This document shows positions 25,523 through 34,943 of a DNA stretch of 64,000 nucleotides, piece after piece; positions within the stretch are counted from its first letter, which is position 1, and each line of letters starts with the position of its first letter. The position numbers and the translations under genes are program-made. A model generated the notes under the pieces. It was not told the DNA's origin. It made no database searches and saw nothing but the letters and a program-made list of their open reading frames with translations. This DNA comes from Pseudomonadota bacterium. Its GTDB lineage: Bacteria; Pseudomonadota; Alphaproteobacteria; Rhizobiales; Rhizobiaceae. The DNA lies in assembly GCA_023435335.1 (NCBI GenBank), contig JAEYRU010000246.1, positions 1-64,000 of the forward strand. Direction: 5' to 3'.

Positions 25523-27441
25523 CCGTCGAATCCGAAACCAGCAGACCACCCGCGCCGCTCAGCGGCAGATGGCGGCCGAACGCGTCGTGGATCGTGGTGA
25601 GCATCGCTGCGCTGATCCTGGCGCTGCTGGTCTTCCTGGCGGTATTCGCCGACTGGATCGCACCCTACGACCCGCTGAAGCAAAATCTGATCGAGGCGCT
25701 GCAAGCACCGTCGGCGGAGCACTGGCTAGGCACCGACGACCTGGGCCGCGACGTGCTTTCCCGCCTGATCCACGGCTGCCGCATCGCCGTCATCGCAGCC
25801 GCGGAGGCAACCAGTCTGGCGGTGCTGCTCGGCGTACCCATCGGCCTGTTCATCGGCTACCGCGGCGGCTGGTGGGACTGGATCGTCATGCGCGTGGTCG
25901 AAGCGGTCGTCTCCATCCCCGGGATCATGGTGGCGATCGTGATCATTGCGATTCTCGGGGCCGGTCTCCACCGCGCCATGATCGCCCTCGGCATCCTGTT
26001 TTCCACCTCCTTCCTGCGTCTGGCGCGGGGCGTGGTGCTGGCCGAGCGGGAAGAGGTGTATGTGCGCTCGGCCCGCGTGATCGGCGCCTCCGATTCCCGT
26101 ATCCTGCTGCGCCACATCTTCCCCAACATTGCGCCGCCGCTGATCGTGCAGATCACGCTTACGGTCGGTGCAGTGCTGCTGGCGGAAGCCGGTCTGAGCT
26201 TCATCGGCCTGGGCGTTCAGCCGCCGCAGGCAAGCTGGGGGACGATGCTCAACACCGCCGCGGCCTTCATGGATTTGAACTGGTTCCTGGCCATCCCGCC
26301 GGGCATCGCCATCATCCTGACCGTGCTTTCCGTCAACCTGCTGGGTGACGTCATCCGCGACTCCGTCGGCCGGGGCATCGCCGTGGAACCGAGAAGCGCA
26401 CCGGCTAGCGCTGCGGCCGAACGGGCCGCTCCGGCGGCGGCCGACAGCGCGGCGCCACCGCGTCTAGAGGACGAGGTGCTGCGGGTGGAGAATCTCTGCG
26501 TGATGGTGGGCGCCGGCGCGGGGCTGCCGATCATCACCGATCTCTCGTTCAGTATCGCAAAGGGCGAGACACTGGGGCTCGTGGGCGAGTCGGGATCCGG
26601 CAAGACCATGACAGGACTCGCTATCCTCGGGCTGATGGGACCGGGGCTGCGCACGACGCGCGGCTCCATCACGCTCAGCGGCCGCGAACTGCGCTTGCTC
26701 GCGCCGGCAGAGATGGAAAAGGTGCGCGGCAACGAGGTTGCCATGGTCTTCCAGGACCCGAGCACCAGCCTCAATCCAGCCTTCACCGTGGGCAGCCAGA
26801 TCACCGAGGTTCTGCGTGCGAAGCAGGGGCTCTCGAGAAAGGCTGCCTGGGACCGGGCCGTCGAGCTGATCGCCCGCGTCGGCATTCCCCGACCCCGGGA
26901 GCGCGCGCGCGCCTATCCGCATGAGCTTTCGGGCGGCATGGCCCAGCGCATAGCGATCGCCCGCGCGTTGAGCTGCAACCCTTCGCTGCTCATTGCCGAC
27001 GAGCCAACCACTGCGCTCGACGTGACCGTACAGCAAGAGATCCTCGATCTCTTCCGCGACCTGCAGGACGAGTTCGGGATGGCGATCCTGTTTGTCACGC
27101 ACGACCTCGCCGTGGCCGCCGACATCTGCGACCGCATCAGCGTGATGTATGCAGGCGAGATGGTGGAGATGGCCGCGGTCAACGACCTGTTTGCCGCTCC
27201 GCGCCATCCCTATACACGTGGCCTGCTTTCGGCGATGCCGCACGCGTCGGATCGCAATCCGCCGCTCCCCACCATTCGCGGCAGCGTACCGCGGCCCGGT
27301 TCGTGGCCTTCGGGGTGCCGCTTCTACAACCGTTGCGATTTCAGCGTTCCCGCCTGCCAGCAGCGGATCCCACTAATCGGCGACACCCGCCTCGTGCGCT
27401 GCATCCGCACCGGGGAGCTCGAACTGGAGCGGGCGTCGTGA
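25519..27441 (+). CDS. Natural fusion of peptide permease DppC and ATPase DppD
   Basis: 640 residues from GTG 25519, coupled by GTGA to dppB. Residues 1-290 are a DppC permease (VFADWIAPYDPLKQN, HWLGTDDLGRDVLSRLIHG, EAA loop YVRSARVIGASDSRILLRH). An Ala/Pro-rich linker (about residues 293-315) leads to a DppD ATPase: Walker A GESGSGKTMT, Q-loop VAMVFQDPSTSLNP, signature LSGGMAQRIAIARAL, Walker B LLIADEPTTALD and the C-terminal oligopeptide motif with SGCRFYNRCDFSVPAC. The frame is continuous, so this is a real fusion rather than a missed stop. Such permease-ATPase fusions are known in some peptide importers. Confidence 0.9.
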   Translation: MTVESETSRPPAPLSGRWRPNASWIVVSIAALILALLVFLAVFADWIAPYDPLKQNLIEALQAPSAEHWLGTDDLGRDVLSRLIHGCRIAVIAAAEATSLAVLLGVPIGLFIGYRGGWWDWIVMRVVEAVVSIPGIMVAIVIIAILGAGLHRAMIALGILFSTSFLRLARGVVLAEREEVYVRSARVIGASDSRILLRHIFPNIAPPLIVQITLTVGAVLLAEAGLSFIGLGVQPPQASWGTMLNTAAAFMDLNWFLAIPPGIAIILTVLSVNLLGDVIRDSVGRGIAVEPRSAPASAAAERAAPAAADSAAPPRLEDEVLRVENLCVMVGAGAGLPIITDLSFSIAKGETLGLVGESGSGKTMTGLAILGLMGPGLRTTRGSITLSGRELRLLAPAEMEKVRGNEVAMVFQDPSTSLNPAFTVGSQITEVLRAKQGLSRKAAWDRAVELIARVGIPRPRERARAYPHELSGGMAQRIAIARALSCNPSLLIADEPTTALDVTVQQEILDLFRDLQDEFGMAILFVTHDLAVAADICDRISVMYAGEMVEMAAVNDLFAAPRHPYTRGLLSAMPHASDRNPPLPTIRGSVPRPGSWPSGCRFYNRCDFSVPACQQRIPLIGDTRLVRCIRTGELELERAS

Positions 27442-28463
27442 CTGGCAAGCCCTTGCTTGAAATATCCGACCTTTGGGTCACATATTGGGGCCGCTCGCTG
27501 CTCGGTTTCGGCGGCAAGCCGTTCCATGCGGTCAAGGGAGCCTGCCTCTCTATCCGGGCGGGAGAGACGCTTGGGCTGGTGGGCGAATCCGGCTCCGGCA
27601 AGTCGTCGATCGCCAACGCGGTGCTGGGCCTCGTTACGGCTTCGCGCGGAACGATCGAGTTCGGGGACGCGAACCTCGCGTCGATGAAGACGCAATATCC
27701 ACCGGCATTGCGCAGCCAGATCCAGGCCGTATTCCAGGATCCGTACTCCTCGCTCAACCCGTCAATGACGGTCGAGGACATCGTTACCGAGCCGCTGCGC
27801 GTCCATACGACCATGGACCGGAGCGAGCGGCGCGCGCGGGCCATCGAACTCCTCAGGCTTGTGTCGCTATCCGAGGAACACCTGCCCCGGCATCCCCACC
27901 AGTTCTCGGGCGGGCAGCGGCAGCGTATCGCGATCGCCTCGGCGCTGGCGCTGCAGCCGAAGCTCATCGTGCTCGACGAACCGGTGAGCGCGCTCGACGT
28001 GTCCACCCAGAACCAGATCATCAACCTGCTATACGAGCGCCGCGACGAACTCGGCATCGCCTACCTGCTGATCGCGCATGACCTGGCGCTGGTGCATCAC
28101 ATCTCGGACCGCATCGCGGTCATGTATCTGGGCCACATCGTCGAGGAAGGTCCATCGGACCGGGTCTACAAGGCGCCAGCCCATCCCTATACCAGGGCAC
28201 TGCTAGATGCGGTTCCGCTCCTCGATCCGGAAGCGCAGCGCCGGCGCCGCGAAGCGCGCAAGCTGTCGCCTGCGCCGGAGACGCCGCGCGTTTCGGCCAC
28301 CGGCTGTCCCTACCGCAACCGCTGCCCCCACTCGATGCCGCGCTGTGCGGCCGAGATGCCGCCGGCCTACGCGATTGCCGGGGGTGGCGCGGCAAATTGC
28401 TTCCTGTTTGCTGAAGGTGAAGCGGGAGTCACCGGCGCCGTGCCAGAGAGGGCGGCATCGTGA
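27438..28463 (+). CDS. Peptide ABC transporter ATPase, DppF-like
   Basis: 341 residues from GTG 27438, which overlaps the previous stop (GTGA). Walker A GESGSGKSS, Q-loop AVFQDPYSSLNPSMTV, signature FSGGQRQRIAIASAL, Walker B LIVLDEPVSALDVSTQ, switch LLIAHDLALVHHIS, and the family C-terminal cysteine motif TGCPYRNRCPHSMPRC that is thought to hold an iron-sulfur cluster in DppD/DppF proteins. Forms the second ATPase of the importer. Also coupled to the hydrolase gene by GTGA. Confidence 0.9.
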   Translation: MTGKPLLEISDLWVTYWGRSLLGFGGKPFHAVKGACLSIRAGETLGLVGESGSGKSSIANAVLGLVTASRGTIEFGDANLASMKTQYPPALRSQIQAVFQDPYSSLNPSMTVEDIVTEPLRVHTTMDRSERRARAIELLRLVSLSEEHLPRHPHQFSGGQRQRIAIASALALQPKLIVLDEPVSALDVSTQNQIINLLYERRDELGIAYLLIAHDLALVHHISDRIAVMYLGHIVEEGPSDRVYKAPAHPYTRALLDAVPLLDPEAQRRRREARKLSPAPETPRVSATGCPYRNRCPHSMPRCAAEMPPAYAIAGGGAANCFLFAEGEAGVTGAVPERAAS

Positions 28464-29419
28464 ACAGCGGCGGCTACATCTCCGATTTCAACGCCCCGGA
28501 TGTACGCGAGGCAACGGATGTCCTCAGCGGCCAATCGGCGTTCGCGAAATGCCCGCTAGTCTGCCGCTGGCCGGCAGGACCGGCGCCAGAGGGCTTCATC
28601 GTCTTCTGCCATGGCCTGGGGTCGAACGGCGGCGAATATGCCGACCTGTCCCGCCACTGGGCGAGGCACGGCTATCTGGTCATCCACCCGACCTTCAGCG
28701 ATGCAATCGCAATCGTCGCCGGCGAAGAGCCGCATCTGGGACTCGACCCGGAAGCCGACCTTTCGGGATGGACGTCCTTGCCCCACGTGACGGCGAGGAT
28801 GCACGAGATCCTGCATGCGCCGGAGCGATGGCTGGAAAGACTCGAGGTCATCGGCCGGCTGATGGAGTCGTTCCCCGAAATTTGCGAAGCAACGTGCGGC
28901 CGGCAAGCCGCACCGATCCCCGGCGCGATCGCTGGCCACTCGTTTGGCGCTTATACGGCGCAACTCCTGGCGGGTGCGGAGATTGATCTGCCGGAAGACC
29001 CCGCCAGGAGGTTCCGTGACGACAGGTTCGAGGCCGCGGTCCTGCTGAGCGCCCAAGGGCGCGACCAGCAAGGCCTGCGCGTCGGCTCATGGGATGCGAT
29101 CACCGGCCCAGTGCTCAACGTGACAGGTACCCTGGACAGGGGCGCGAAGGGCGGCGACTGGCGCTGGAAATCCGAACCCTACGAGCTTGCGCCCGCAGGC
29201 GGGAAGTACCTGGCCGTGCTCGAGGGCGCCGACCACTTCCTCGGCGGATTCTCGCCGCGCGAAGGGCGGAAGCATGTGCCGGCCCAGCAGCAGGCCGTGG
29301 CCGACATCACGCTCGCCTTTCTCGATGCCCATGTGAGGGGCCGCCGGGCGGGGCGCAACTGGCTCTGTTCAGTCGGCAGCGGCATCGGCGATTGCCGGCT
29401 TCTTTTCAAGCGCAAGTAG
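28460..29419 (+). CDS. Alpha/beta-hydrolase, dienelactone-hydrolase or PAF-acetylhydrolase-like
   Basis: 319 residues from GTG 28460, overlapping the dppF stop. Oxyanion-side motif FIVFCHGLGSNGGEYADLSRHWA, the nucleophile elbow GHSFGA with Ser, and a likely C-terminal His in GADHFLGGFS. The layout resembles the chlorophyllase/PAF-acetylhydrolase-like branch. No signal peptide, so it should act on the cytoplasmic side, presumably on an ester or lactone brought in by the coupled peptide-type importer. Exact substrate not predictable. Confidence 0.82.
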   Translation: MNSGGYISDFNAPDVREATDVLSGQSAFAKCPLVCRWPAGPAPEGFIVFCHGLGSNGGEYADLSRHWARHGYLVIHPTFSDAIAIVAGEEPHLGLDPEADLSGWTSLPHVTARMHEILHAPERWLERLEVIGRLMESFPEICEATCGRQAAPIPGAIAGHSFGAYTAQLLAGAEIDLPEDPARRFRDDRFEAAVLLSAQGRDQQGLRVGSWDAITGPVLNVTGTLDRGAKGGDWRWKSEPYELAPAGGKYLAVLEGADHFLGGFSPREGRKHVPAQQQAVADITLAFLDAHVRGRRAGRNWLCSVGSGIGDCRLLFKRK

Positions 29420-29534
29420 CAACCATGACCCCCTCGAGACTCGTCGCCTTTGGCACCGCTGGCAAATGGAACGGCAGTATGCCGGTCCCGGTAGGAGAAA
29501 CCGCAATGCGCATTATGTCCGGAGTAACAGCCTG

Positions 29535-30737
29535 ATGTTTCAGCCACTAGCCGGCGTGCGTGTCATCGATCTTACGCAGGTGCTTGCCGGCCCCTATGCC
29601 GCCTATCAACTCGGCTTGATGGGGGCGGAAGTCCTGAAGATCGAGACGCCCGGCGCAGGCGACTGGTCCCGCGACAACGGTGTCGTGCCTCATCTAAATG
29701 CCGAGGGCATGGGGCTGGCCTACCTGACCCAGAACGCCAACAAGAAGTCGGTAACGCTGAATCTCAAATCGGAAGACGGGCTCGGGATCATGAAGCGGCT
29801 GATCGAGGGCGCGGACGTTTTCATCGAGAATTTCCGCCCGGGCACTATCGCGCGCCTGGGGCTCTCCTTCGAGGTGGTTCGCGAGGTCAATCCCAAAATC
29901 GTCTACTGCTCGATCTCCGCCTTCGGCCAGGATGGGGAACTCAGCCATCGCCCGGCCTACGACCATGTCATCCAGGGCATGTGCGGGATCATGAGGACGA
30001 CGGGCACCGTCGACACGGGTCCGCAGAAGGTTGGCGCCCCCTATGTAGACTACGCAACCGGCCTCAACGCAGCCTTCGCCATCGTTTCGGCCCTGCACGA
30101 AACCAGGCGAACGGGTAAGGCGGTTCATCTCGACGTGGCGATGCTGGACACATCGATGCTGCTCATGGCGTCGCTTGTCAGCAGCCACCTCACCGCCGGC
30201 TGGATGCCGAAGCCGTCCGGCAACGAGGCATGGAGCCAGAGCCCATCGTCAGGCGCCTTCGAGACCTCGGATGGGTTGCTGATGGTCGCGGCCAACAATG
30301 ACCGGCAGTTCCGGGCGCTCTGCGCGGGGCTGGGGCGGCCGGACATTCTTGAAGACGCGCGGTGGAGCACGCCGCAGGCGCGGCAAAAGAACGCCGCCGC
30401 GCTCCGCATGGAGCTCGTGGAGGTATTCCGGGCGGGCAGCGCGCTGGACTGGGAAAAGGCACTCGACGCGGCGGGCGTCCCGGCCGCAAAGGTGCGATCG
30501 CTCGATGAGGTTCTGGCCGAAAGCCACGCGAAAACGAGGAAATTCGCCCATGCGATGCAGTGGGGCCGGGAACCGGACGAAATCCATCTGCCTACGCTCG
30601 GTTTCAAGGTCAATACGGAAGTCGTCGCGCCCGCGACGCCACCGCCCGAACTCGGCGGCGACACGCATGCCGTGCTGAGGGATCTCGGATTCAGCGACGC
30701 CGATATTTGCCGCTTGGCCGAGCAGGCGATTATCTAG
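29535..30737 (+). CDS. Class III (formyl-CoA/carnitine type) CoA-transferase
   Basis: About 400 residues of the CaiB/BaiF/Frc family. N-terminus GVRVIDLTQVLAGPYAAYQLGLMGAEVLKIE is diagnostic; the catalytic aspartate is in RPAYDHVIQG and the C-terminal DAAGVPAAKVRSLDEVL fits. Start ATG 29535 with GGAG upstream. It moves CoA between organic acids, or activates the acid produced by the hydrolase just upstream (115-base gap). Partner acids are unknown. Confidence 0.9.
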   Translation: MFQPLAGVRVIDLTQVLAGPYAAYQLGLMGAEVLKIETPGAGDWSRDNGVVPHLNAEGMGLAYLTQNANKKSVTLNLKSEDGLGIMKRLIEGADVFIENFRPGTIARLGLSFEVVREVNPKIVYCSISAFGQDGELSHRPAYDHVIQGMCGIMRTTGTVDTGPQKVGAPYVDYATGLNAAFAIVSALHETRRTGKAVHLDVAMLDTSMLLMASLVSSHLTAGWMPKPSGNEAWSQSPSSGAFETSDGLLMVAANNDRQFRALCAGLGRPDILEDARWSTPQARQKNAAALRMELVEVFRAGSALDWEKALDAAGVPAAKVRSLDEVLAESHAKTRKFAHAMQWGREPDEIHLPTLGFKVNTEVVAPATPPPELGGDTHAVLRDLGFSDADICRLAEQAII

Positions 30738-30858
30738 TCGCGTTGACCCGAATGCGTCGGTCCGTTGCGCCTGACGAAATGATGCGCAGCCCGGGGTGGC
30801 TTTCGGGGGTCGCTTTGTCGATTGTGTGAGCGACTGACCTTGTTCCGCGAGACACACA

Positions 30859-31482
30859 ATGACCCCCGACACGAACCGCCGCCTGCTGGAAATGCTCGAC
30901 CGCGAGGAACTCTTCGACCTGGTCCGGCGCGAGCGGTTCGCGCGCGACCAGCGTCGCTTCGACGTGATGCGCGCGTGCTTTCACGACGACGCCTATGTGC
31001 GCACCAGCTGGTACGATGGACATGGCGGGGAAGCCTACGTCGAGGCAACCCGCAAATGGATGAGCGCGGCGGGCAACAGCAAGCATTGGGTGTTTCCAGC
31101 CTATGCGCGCGTCGCCGGCGACAGGGCGACGGTCGAGAGCCCCTCCTCGATCTTCAACCGGGCCAGGATCGACGGTGTCGAGATAGACTTCTACGTTTTC
31201 TGCCGCTTCTTCTCGCGTTGCGTACGCGAAGGCGGCGCATGGAAGCTGCTTACCTTTCATGTCCTGTTCGAGCGGGACATCATGCGCACCGTCAATCCCG
31301 CCGACCGGCTCCCCGTCGACTGGGCAGTGCTCGACACCTTGCGTCCGTCCTACCGGTTCCTCGCCTACATGCAGCGCAGCCGCGGTGTGAAGGTGAACCA
31401 CGAACTATTGGGTGATGATCGCCCCGACGCGCTTGCGGAATTCCATGCCGGCGAAGAGGCTTGGCTTTCCGCCACCGGCTGA
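30859..31482 (+). CDS. SnoaL-like (NTF2-fold) protein
   Basis: 207 residues with an NTF2-like pattern: LVRRERFARDQRRFDVMRACFHDDAYVRTSWYDGHG in segments, then VFCRFFSRCVREGGAWKLLTFHV. Such proteins are polyketide-cyclase-like hydratases, isomerases or decarboxylases, or merely binding proteins. It lies between the CoA-transferase gene and a TAXI-TRAP importer. The 121-base gap before it shows nothing clear. Function unknown beyond the fold. A second NTF2-fold gene closes the window at 63352. Confidence 0.75.
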   Translation: MTPDTNRRLLEMLDREELFDLVRRERFARDQRRFDVMRACFHDDAYVRTSWYDGHGGEAYVEATRKWMSAAGNSKHWVFPAYARVAGDRATVESPSSIFNRARIDGVEIDFYVFCRFFSRCVREGGAWKLLTFHVLFERDIMRTVNPADRLPVDWAVLDTLRPSYRFLAYMQRSRGVKVNHELLGDDRPDALAEFHAGEEAWLSATG

Positions 31483-31509
31483 AGCAAGCGCTCTGCGCGG
31501 AAACATTCA

Positions 31510-31524
31510 TTCCGACAGACGAAA
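31510..31524. promoter_or_regulatory. Candidate IclR operator, copy 1 (TTCCG-N5-CGAAA)
   Basis: TTCCG (31510-31514), spacer ACAGA, CGAAA (31520-31524). It lies in the 241-base gap before the TAXI-TRAP binding-protein gene (31724), about 200 bases upstream of its start. It matches the TTYCG-N5-CGRAA palindrome found six more times in intergenic DNA to the right. No other feature is clear in this gap except the ribosome site GGAGGAG before 31724. Confidence 0.5.
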
Positions 31525-31723
31525 CAAGGCCCGATAGCAGGTCGCCGCCCGGGAGCGTCGCCATAGAGTGCCGGACGATGACGTGTTCCGGATCAATAGA
31601 CACGACCGAGCGGTTGCAGGGACGAGATCTTAAGGAGCACCTGATCGTCTGCGGACAAGGCAAGAAGGCGTTGTCCACTTGAAGGCCGCGTGCCGGCAGC
31701 AGAATGTAGTGGAGGAGATTCCG

Positions 31724-32866
31724 ATGAGAATGATAGCCAGCTTGGCTCTAGGTGCCGCATGCCTGTTTTCAGGCGCGGCGGTCGCAGCAGATGTCACCTT
31801 GCCGAAGACGCTGGTGTGGACCAGCTTCGACACCGGCAGCCTGGGCTACAACCAGTCGATCGCAGTCGGCAAGACGCTCGAAGATGCGTATGGCATCTCC
31901 CTGCGCGTCGTGGCCACCAGCACCGACCAATCGCGCCTTGCGCCGGCCAGGGACGGACGGGTTCCCTTTGCGCTGTCGGGCAGCGACGTGTTCTACGCTT
32001 TCGAGGGCGTTCTCGGATACGCGGCGCGCGACTGGGGTCCGCAGCCGTTGAGCGCGCTTGTGCTGGCGGGCGCCAAGAACTGCCTGGGAATGGGCGTCGC
32101 GGCCAACCAGAACATGACGAGCCTCGCCGATCTCAAGGGCAAGCGCGTCGGATGGGTGGTCGGATCGCCGGCGCTGCAGTCCAACGTGAGGGCATTCCTC
32201 GCTTTCGCCGGGCTCACGACTGACGATGTCCGGCTGGTGGAAGCGCCGAGCTACGGTGCGGCGTGGGAGGCATTCTCCAATGGCCAGATCGACGCCATGA
32301 CGGCCGTCACCAGCGGCAGCGGCCTTCTGCAGCAGGCGGCTGCGTCACCGCAGGGGCTGACCTGGCTGCCCACTCCGTTGGATGATGAAGAGGGCTGGAA
32401 GCGCCTGCAGGCCGCGAGCCCGCATTTCACTCCCCGCAAGGCGACGGTCGGGGTGGGCTTCGACGAGAGTAATCCGCTGGACTGCATCGGTGTGCCATAT
32501 CCGGCGCTCGTTACCTACAGCGCGGAGCCAGACCTGTCCTACAACGTGATCAAGGCGATCAACGAGCAGGCGCCCGTCTACACCAAGGCCCAGTCGGGCA
32601 CTGAAGGGTGGGCAGCCGACGCACAGGTGTACGGCTGGGTCGTGCCCTACAACGAGGCCGCCATCCGGTTCTACAAGGAAGTAGGCACCTGGGACGACGA
32701 CAAGCAGGCGCACAATGACAAGCTGGTAGAGCGCGGCAAGGTGCTTCAGGAGGCCTGGAAAAAGATGGCCGACGTCAGCGCGACGGGTGAGGAGTTTACC
32801 AAGCAGTGGATGGCCACGCGTGCGGAAGCGCTGACGGCCGCGGGCATGCCGCCCTACTTCAAATAA
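31724..32866 (+). CDS. TAXI family TRAP transporter substrate-binding protein
   Basis: 380 residues. Signal peptide MRMIASLALGAACLFSGAA cleaved after VAA. The mature protein fits TAXI (NMT1-like) proteins: TSFDTGSLGYNQSIAVGKTL, then ALSGSDVFYAFEG, LKGKRVGWVVGSPALQ, FSNGQIDAMTAVTSGSG and the C-terminal ATRAEALTAAGMPPY. GGAGGAG gives a strong ribosome site for ATG 31724. Seven bases separate it from the fused TRAP permease. It delivers an unknown organic anion to that permease in a sodium-dependent uptake system. Confidence 0.88.
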   Translation: MRMIASLALGAACLFSGAAVAADVTLPKTLVWTSFDTGSLGYNQSIAVGKTLEDAYGISLRVVATSTDQSRLAPARDGRVPFALSGSDVFYAFEGVLGYAARDWGPQPLSALVLAGAKNCLGMGVAANQNMTSLADLKGKRVGWVVGSPALQSNVRAFLAFAGLTTDDVRLVEAPSYGAAWEAFSNGQIDAMTAVTSGSGLLQQAAASPQGLTWLPTPLDDEEGWKRLQAASPHFTPRKATVGVGFDESNPLDCIGVPYPALVTYSAEPDLSYNVIKAINEQAPVYTKAQSGTEGWAADAQVYGWVVPYNEAAIRFYKEVGTWDDDKQAHNDKLVERGKVLQEAWKKMADVSATGEEFTKQWMATRAEALTAAGMPPYFK

Positions 32867-32873
32867 GACACTC

Positions 32874-34865
32874 ATGTCCCAGATCGAGAACACCTATCTC
32901 GACGGCGAGGCGGCCCCGGCGCGCGCAGTTCACGGCGTCACCACGATCGTGGTGCGCGTGCTGACGGTGGGTCTTCTGCTGCTCGGAACCAACCAGACCT
33001 TCGGCATCGGGTCAGCCTTCGGCTTCACGATCCTGGAGAACCAGTATCTCTATGCGGTGCTGGCGCTGGCCATTCCGATGGTCTTCCTGCTCTTCCCGGG
33101 CGGGAAGTTCATGTCGGGGGGCGGACCGGGTGTTCTCGACTGGGCCTTTTGCGTCATTGCCTTCGTGGCGCTGGGCTACTTCTTCGTCAACGCTTACAAC
33201 ATAGTGCTCAGTGGCTGGGAAATGTCCCCGCCAATCGCCGCCGTGGTGATGGGGACGGTCCTGTGGGTGATCATGCTGGAGGCGGGCCGCCGTGCCGGCG
33301 GCATGATCCTTGGAGCGATTGTCCTATTCTTCTCCAGCTATCCGCTGTTTGCGGACGTCATGCCGGGTCCGATCTCAGCATTCGCGTCGCCCTTTCAGTA
33401 TGTCGCCGCGTATCACGCGATGAGCCTGGAAAGCATCCTGGGCATCCCGCTCAAGGCATTTGCCACCCTTGTCTTCGGCTTCGTGATCTTCGGAGCCGCG
33501 CTGGAGCACACTGGTGCAGGCCGCTTCTTCATCAATCTTGCCTTCGCGCTGCTGGGACACGTGCGAGGCGGGCCAGCCAAGGTCGCGATCGTGTCCAGCG
33601 GTCTCATGGGCTCGCTGAGCGGCAGCGTCGTCACCAACGTGCTGACCACCGGTGTGATGACCATACCGGCCATGAAACGTGTCGGCATGAAGGGAACGAC
33701 CGCAGCCGGAATCGAGACGTGTGCTTCGACTGGCGGTGTACTGATGCCGCCGGTGATGGGCGCGGCGGCCTTTGTGATGGCGGATTTTCTGCAGCTTCCC
33801 TATTCCACCATCGCAATCGCCGCGGCCATTCCGGCGTTCCTCTACTTCTTCGGCCTCTTCGTCCAGATCGACGCCCGGGCCGCCCGCGATCATCTCAGGG
33901 GACTGGACGCAGACGAACTGCCGGACCTGGTTACGACGCTGAAGGAGGGCTGGCACCACATCTTCGCTATCGTAGTGCTGACGGTCATGCTGCTGGTGAT
34001 GCAGCAGGAGCGGTATGCACCGTTTTATGCCACGGCCGTGCTGCTGGTGGTCAACCAGTTCGTGTCCCGGGCGGACCGCTGGGGCCGCAAGGAACTGCTT
34101 GCCTTCATCGACAGCCTGGCGCGACTGTTCGCGACCTTGGCCGCCACGCTAGGCGCCGTAGGCATGATCGTGGGCGGGCTCTCGCAGACCGGGCTGGCTG
34201 CTACGCTGGTCAACGACTTGCTGAAGATCGCCGGCGGCTCGCCCTACTGGCTGCTGATCATGGGAGCGATCACGAGCCTCATCCTCGGTACGGGCATGAC
34301 AGCGACGGCGTGCTACATCTTCCTTGCCGTGATGCTGGCGCCGGCGCTGGTTCAGGTCGGCCTCGATCCGCTCGCCGTGCATCTCTACATTTTCTACTGG
34401 GGCATGCTGTCCTTCATTACCCCGCCGGTAGCGCTGGGCGCATTCGCCGCTGCGTCAGTTGCGAGGACGCCGCCGATGCGCACCGGATTCGAGGCCATGA
34501 AGATCGGAAGCGTCATCTACTTCATTCCGTTCATGTTCGTATTCGAGCCCGCGCTGATCACGCGCGGAACCGGGATGGATATCCTGATCTCGACAGGGCT
34601 GGCGCTGTTCGGGGTGTGGATCTTCGCCGGCACGATGCAGGGCTACGTCACCGGCATCGGCAGGCTCTTCGCTGACAGCGTCGCGGGCTGGATGGCGCGG
34701 CTTCCGGTGCTCATCGGCGCGGTTTTAATCGCCCTGCCAGGGGAGGCCATCCCTGGATTCGATGATTGGGACCTGCTCGGCATCGGCCTCCTGACAATGG
34801 CGCCGACGCTGATCGCGGCATTTCTCACCAATCGCCGTCACCGCCCGCAGGCACGCCCAGCCTGA
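32874..34865 (+). CDS. TRAP transporter fused 4TM/12TM permease
   Basis: 663 residues, the usual size of the fused small and large TRAP membrane subunits that partner TAXI proteins. Landmarks of the DctM-type domain: GSLSGSVVTNVLTTGVMTIPAMKR, ETCASTGGVLMPPVMGAAAFVMAD and FYWGMLSFITPPVALGAFAAASVA in fragments. About 16 membrane segments. It catalyses ion-driven uptake of the ligand bound by the TAXI protein. The IclR gene follows within about 80 bases. Confidence 0.9.
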   Translation: MSQIENTYLDGEAAPARAVHGVTTIVVRVLTVGLLLLGTNQTFGIGSAFGFTILENQYLYAVLALAIPMVFLLFPGGKFMSGGGPGVLDWAFCVIAFVALGYFFVNAYNIVLSGWEMSPPIAAVVMGTVLWVIMLEAGRRAGGMILGAIVLFFSSYPLFADVMPGPISAFASPFQYVAAYHAMSLESILGIPLKAFATLVFGFVIFGAALEHTGAGRFFINLAFALLGHVRGGPAKVAIVSSGLMGSLSGSVVTNVLTTGVMTIPAMKRVGMKGTTAAGIETCASTGGVLMPPVMGAAAFVMADFLQLPYSTIAIAAAIPAFLYFFGLFVQIDARAARDHLRGLDADELPDLVTTLKEGWHHIFAIVVLTVMLLVMQQERYAPFYATAVLLVVNQFVSRADRWGRKELLAFIDSLARLFATLAATLGAVGMIVGGLSQTGLAATLVNDLLKIAGGSPYWLLIMGAITSLILGTGMTATACYIFLAVMLAPALVQVGLDPLAVHLYIFYWGMLSFITPPVALGAFAAASVARTPPMRTGFEAMKIGSVIYFIPFMFVFEPALITRGTGMDILISTGLALFGVWIFAGTMQGYVTGIGRLFADSVAGWMARLPVLIGAVLIALPGEAIPGFDDWDLLGIGLLTMAPTLIAAFLTNRRHRPQARPA

Positions 34866-34943
34866 CAGGCGGCTGGACGCCCGCAAAAGAAGCGCTCTAT
34901 GTTGTCTTCCGTGTTTGCGCCTGGCCCGTGGGAGGACGTGCCC

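Noticed and set aside
29420..29534. Extra coding sequence before the CoA-transferase (in-frame ATG at 29466)
   Set aside because: The extension does not match the family; ATG 29535 gives the standard N-terminus.
31498..31514. CGGAA-N7-TTCCG inverted repeat overlapping the first IclR-type site
   Set aside because: Spacing and orientation differ from the other six copies; the overlapping TTCCG-N5-CGAAA fits the common pattern and was kept instead.
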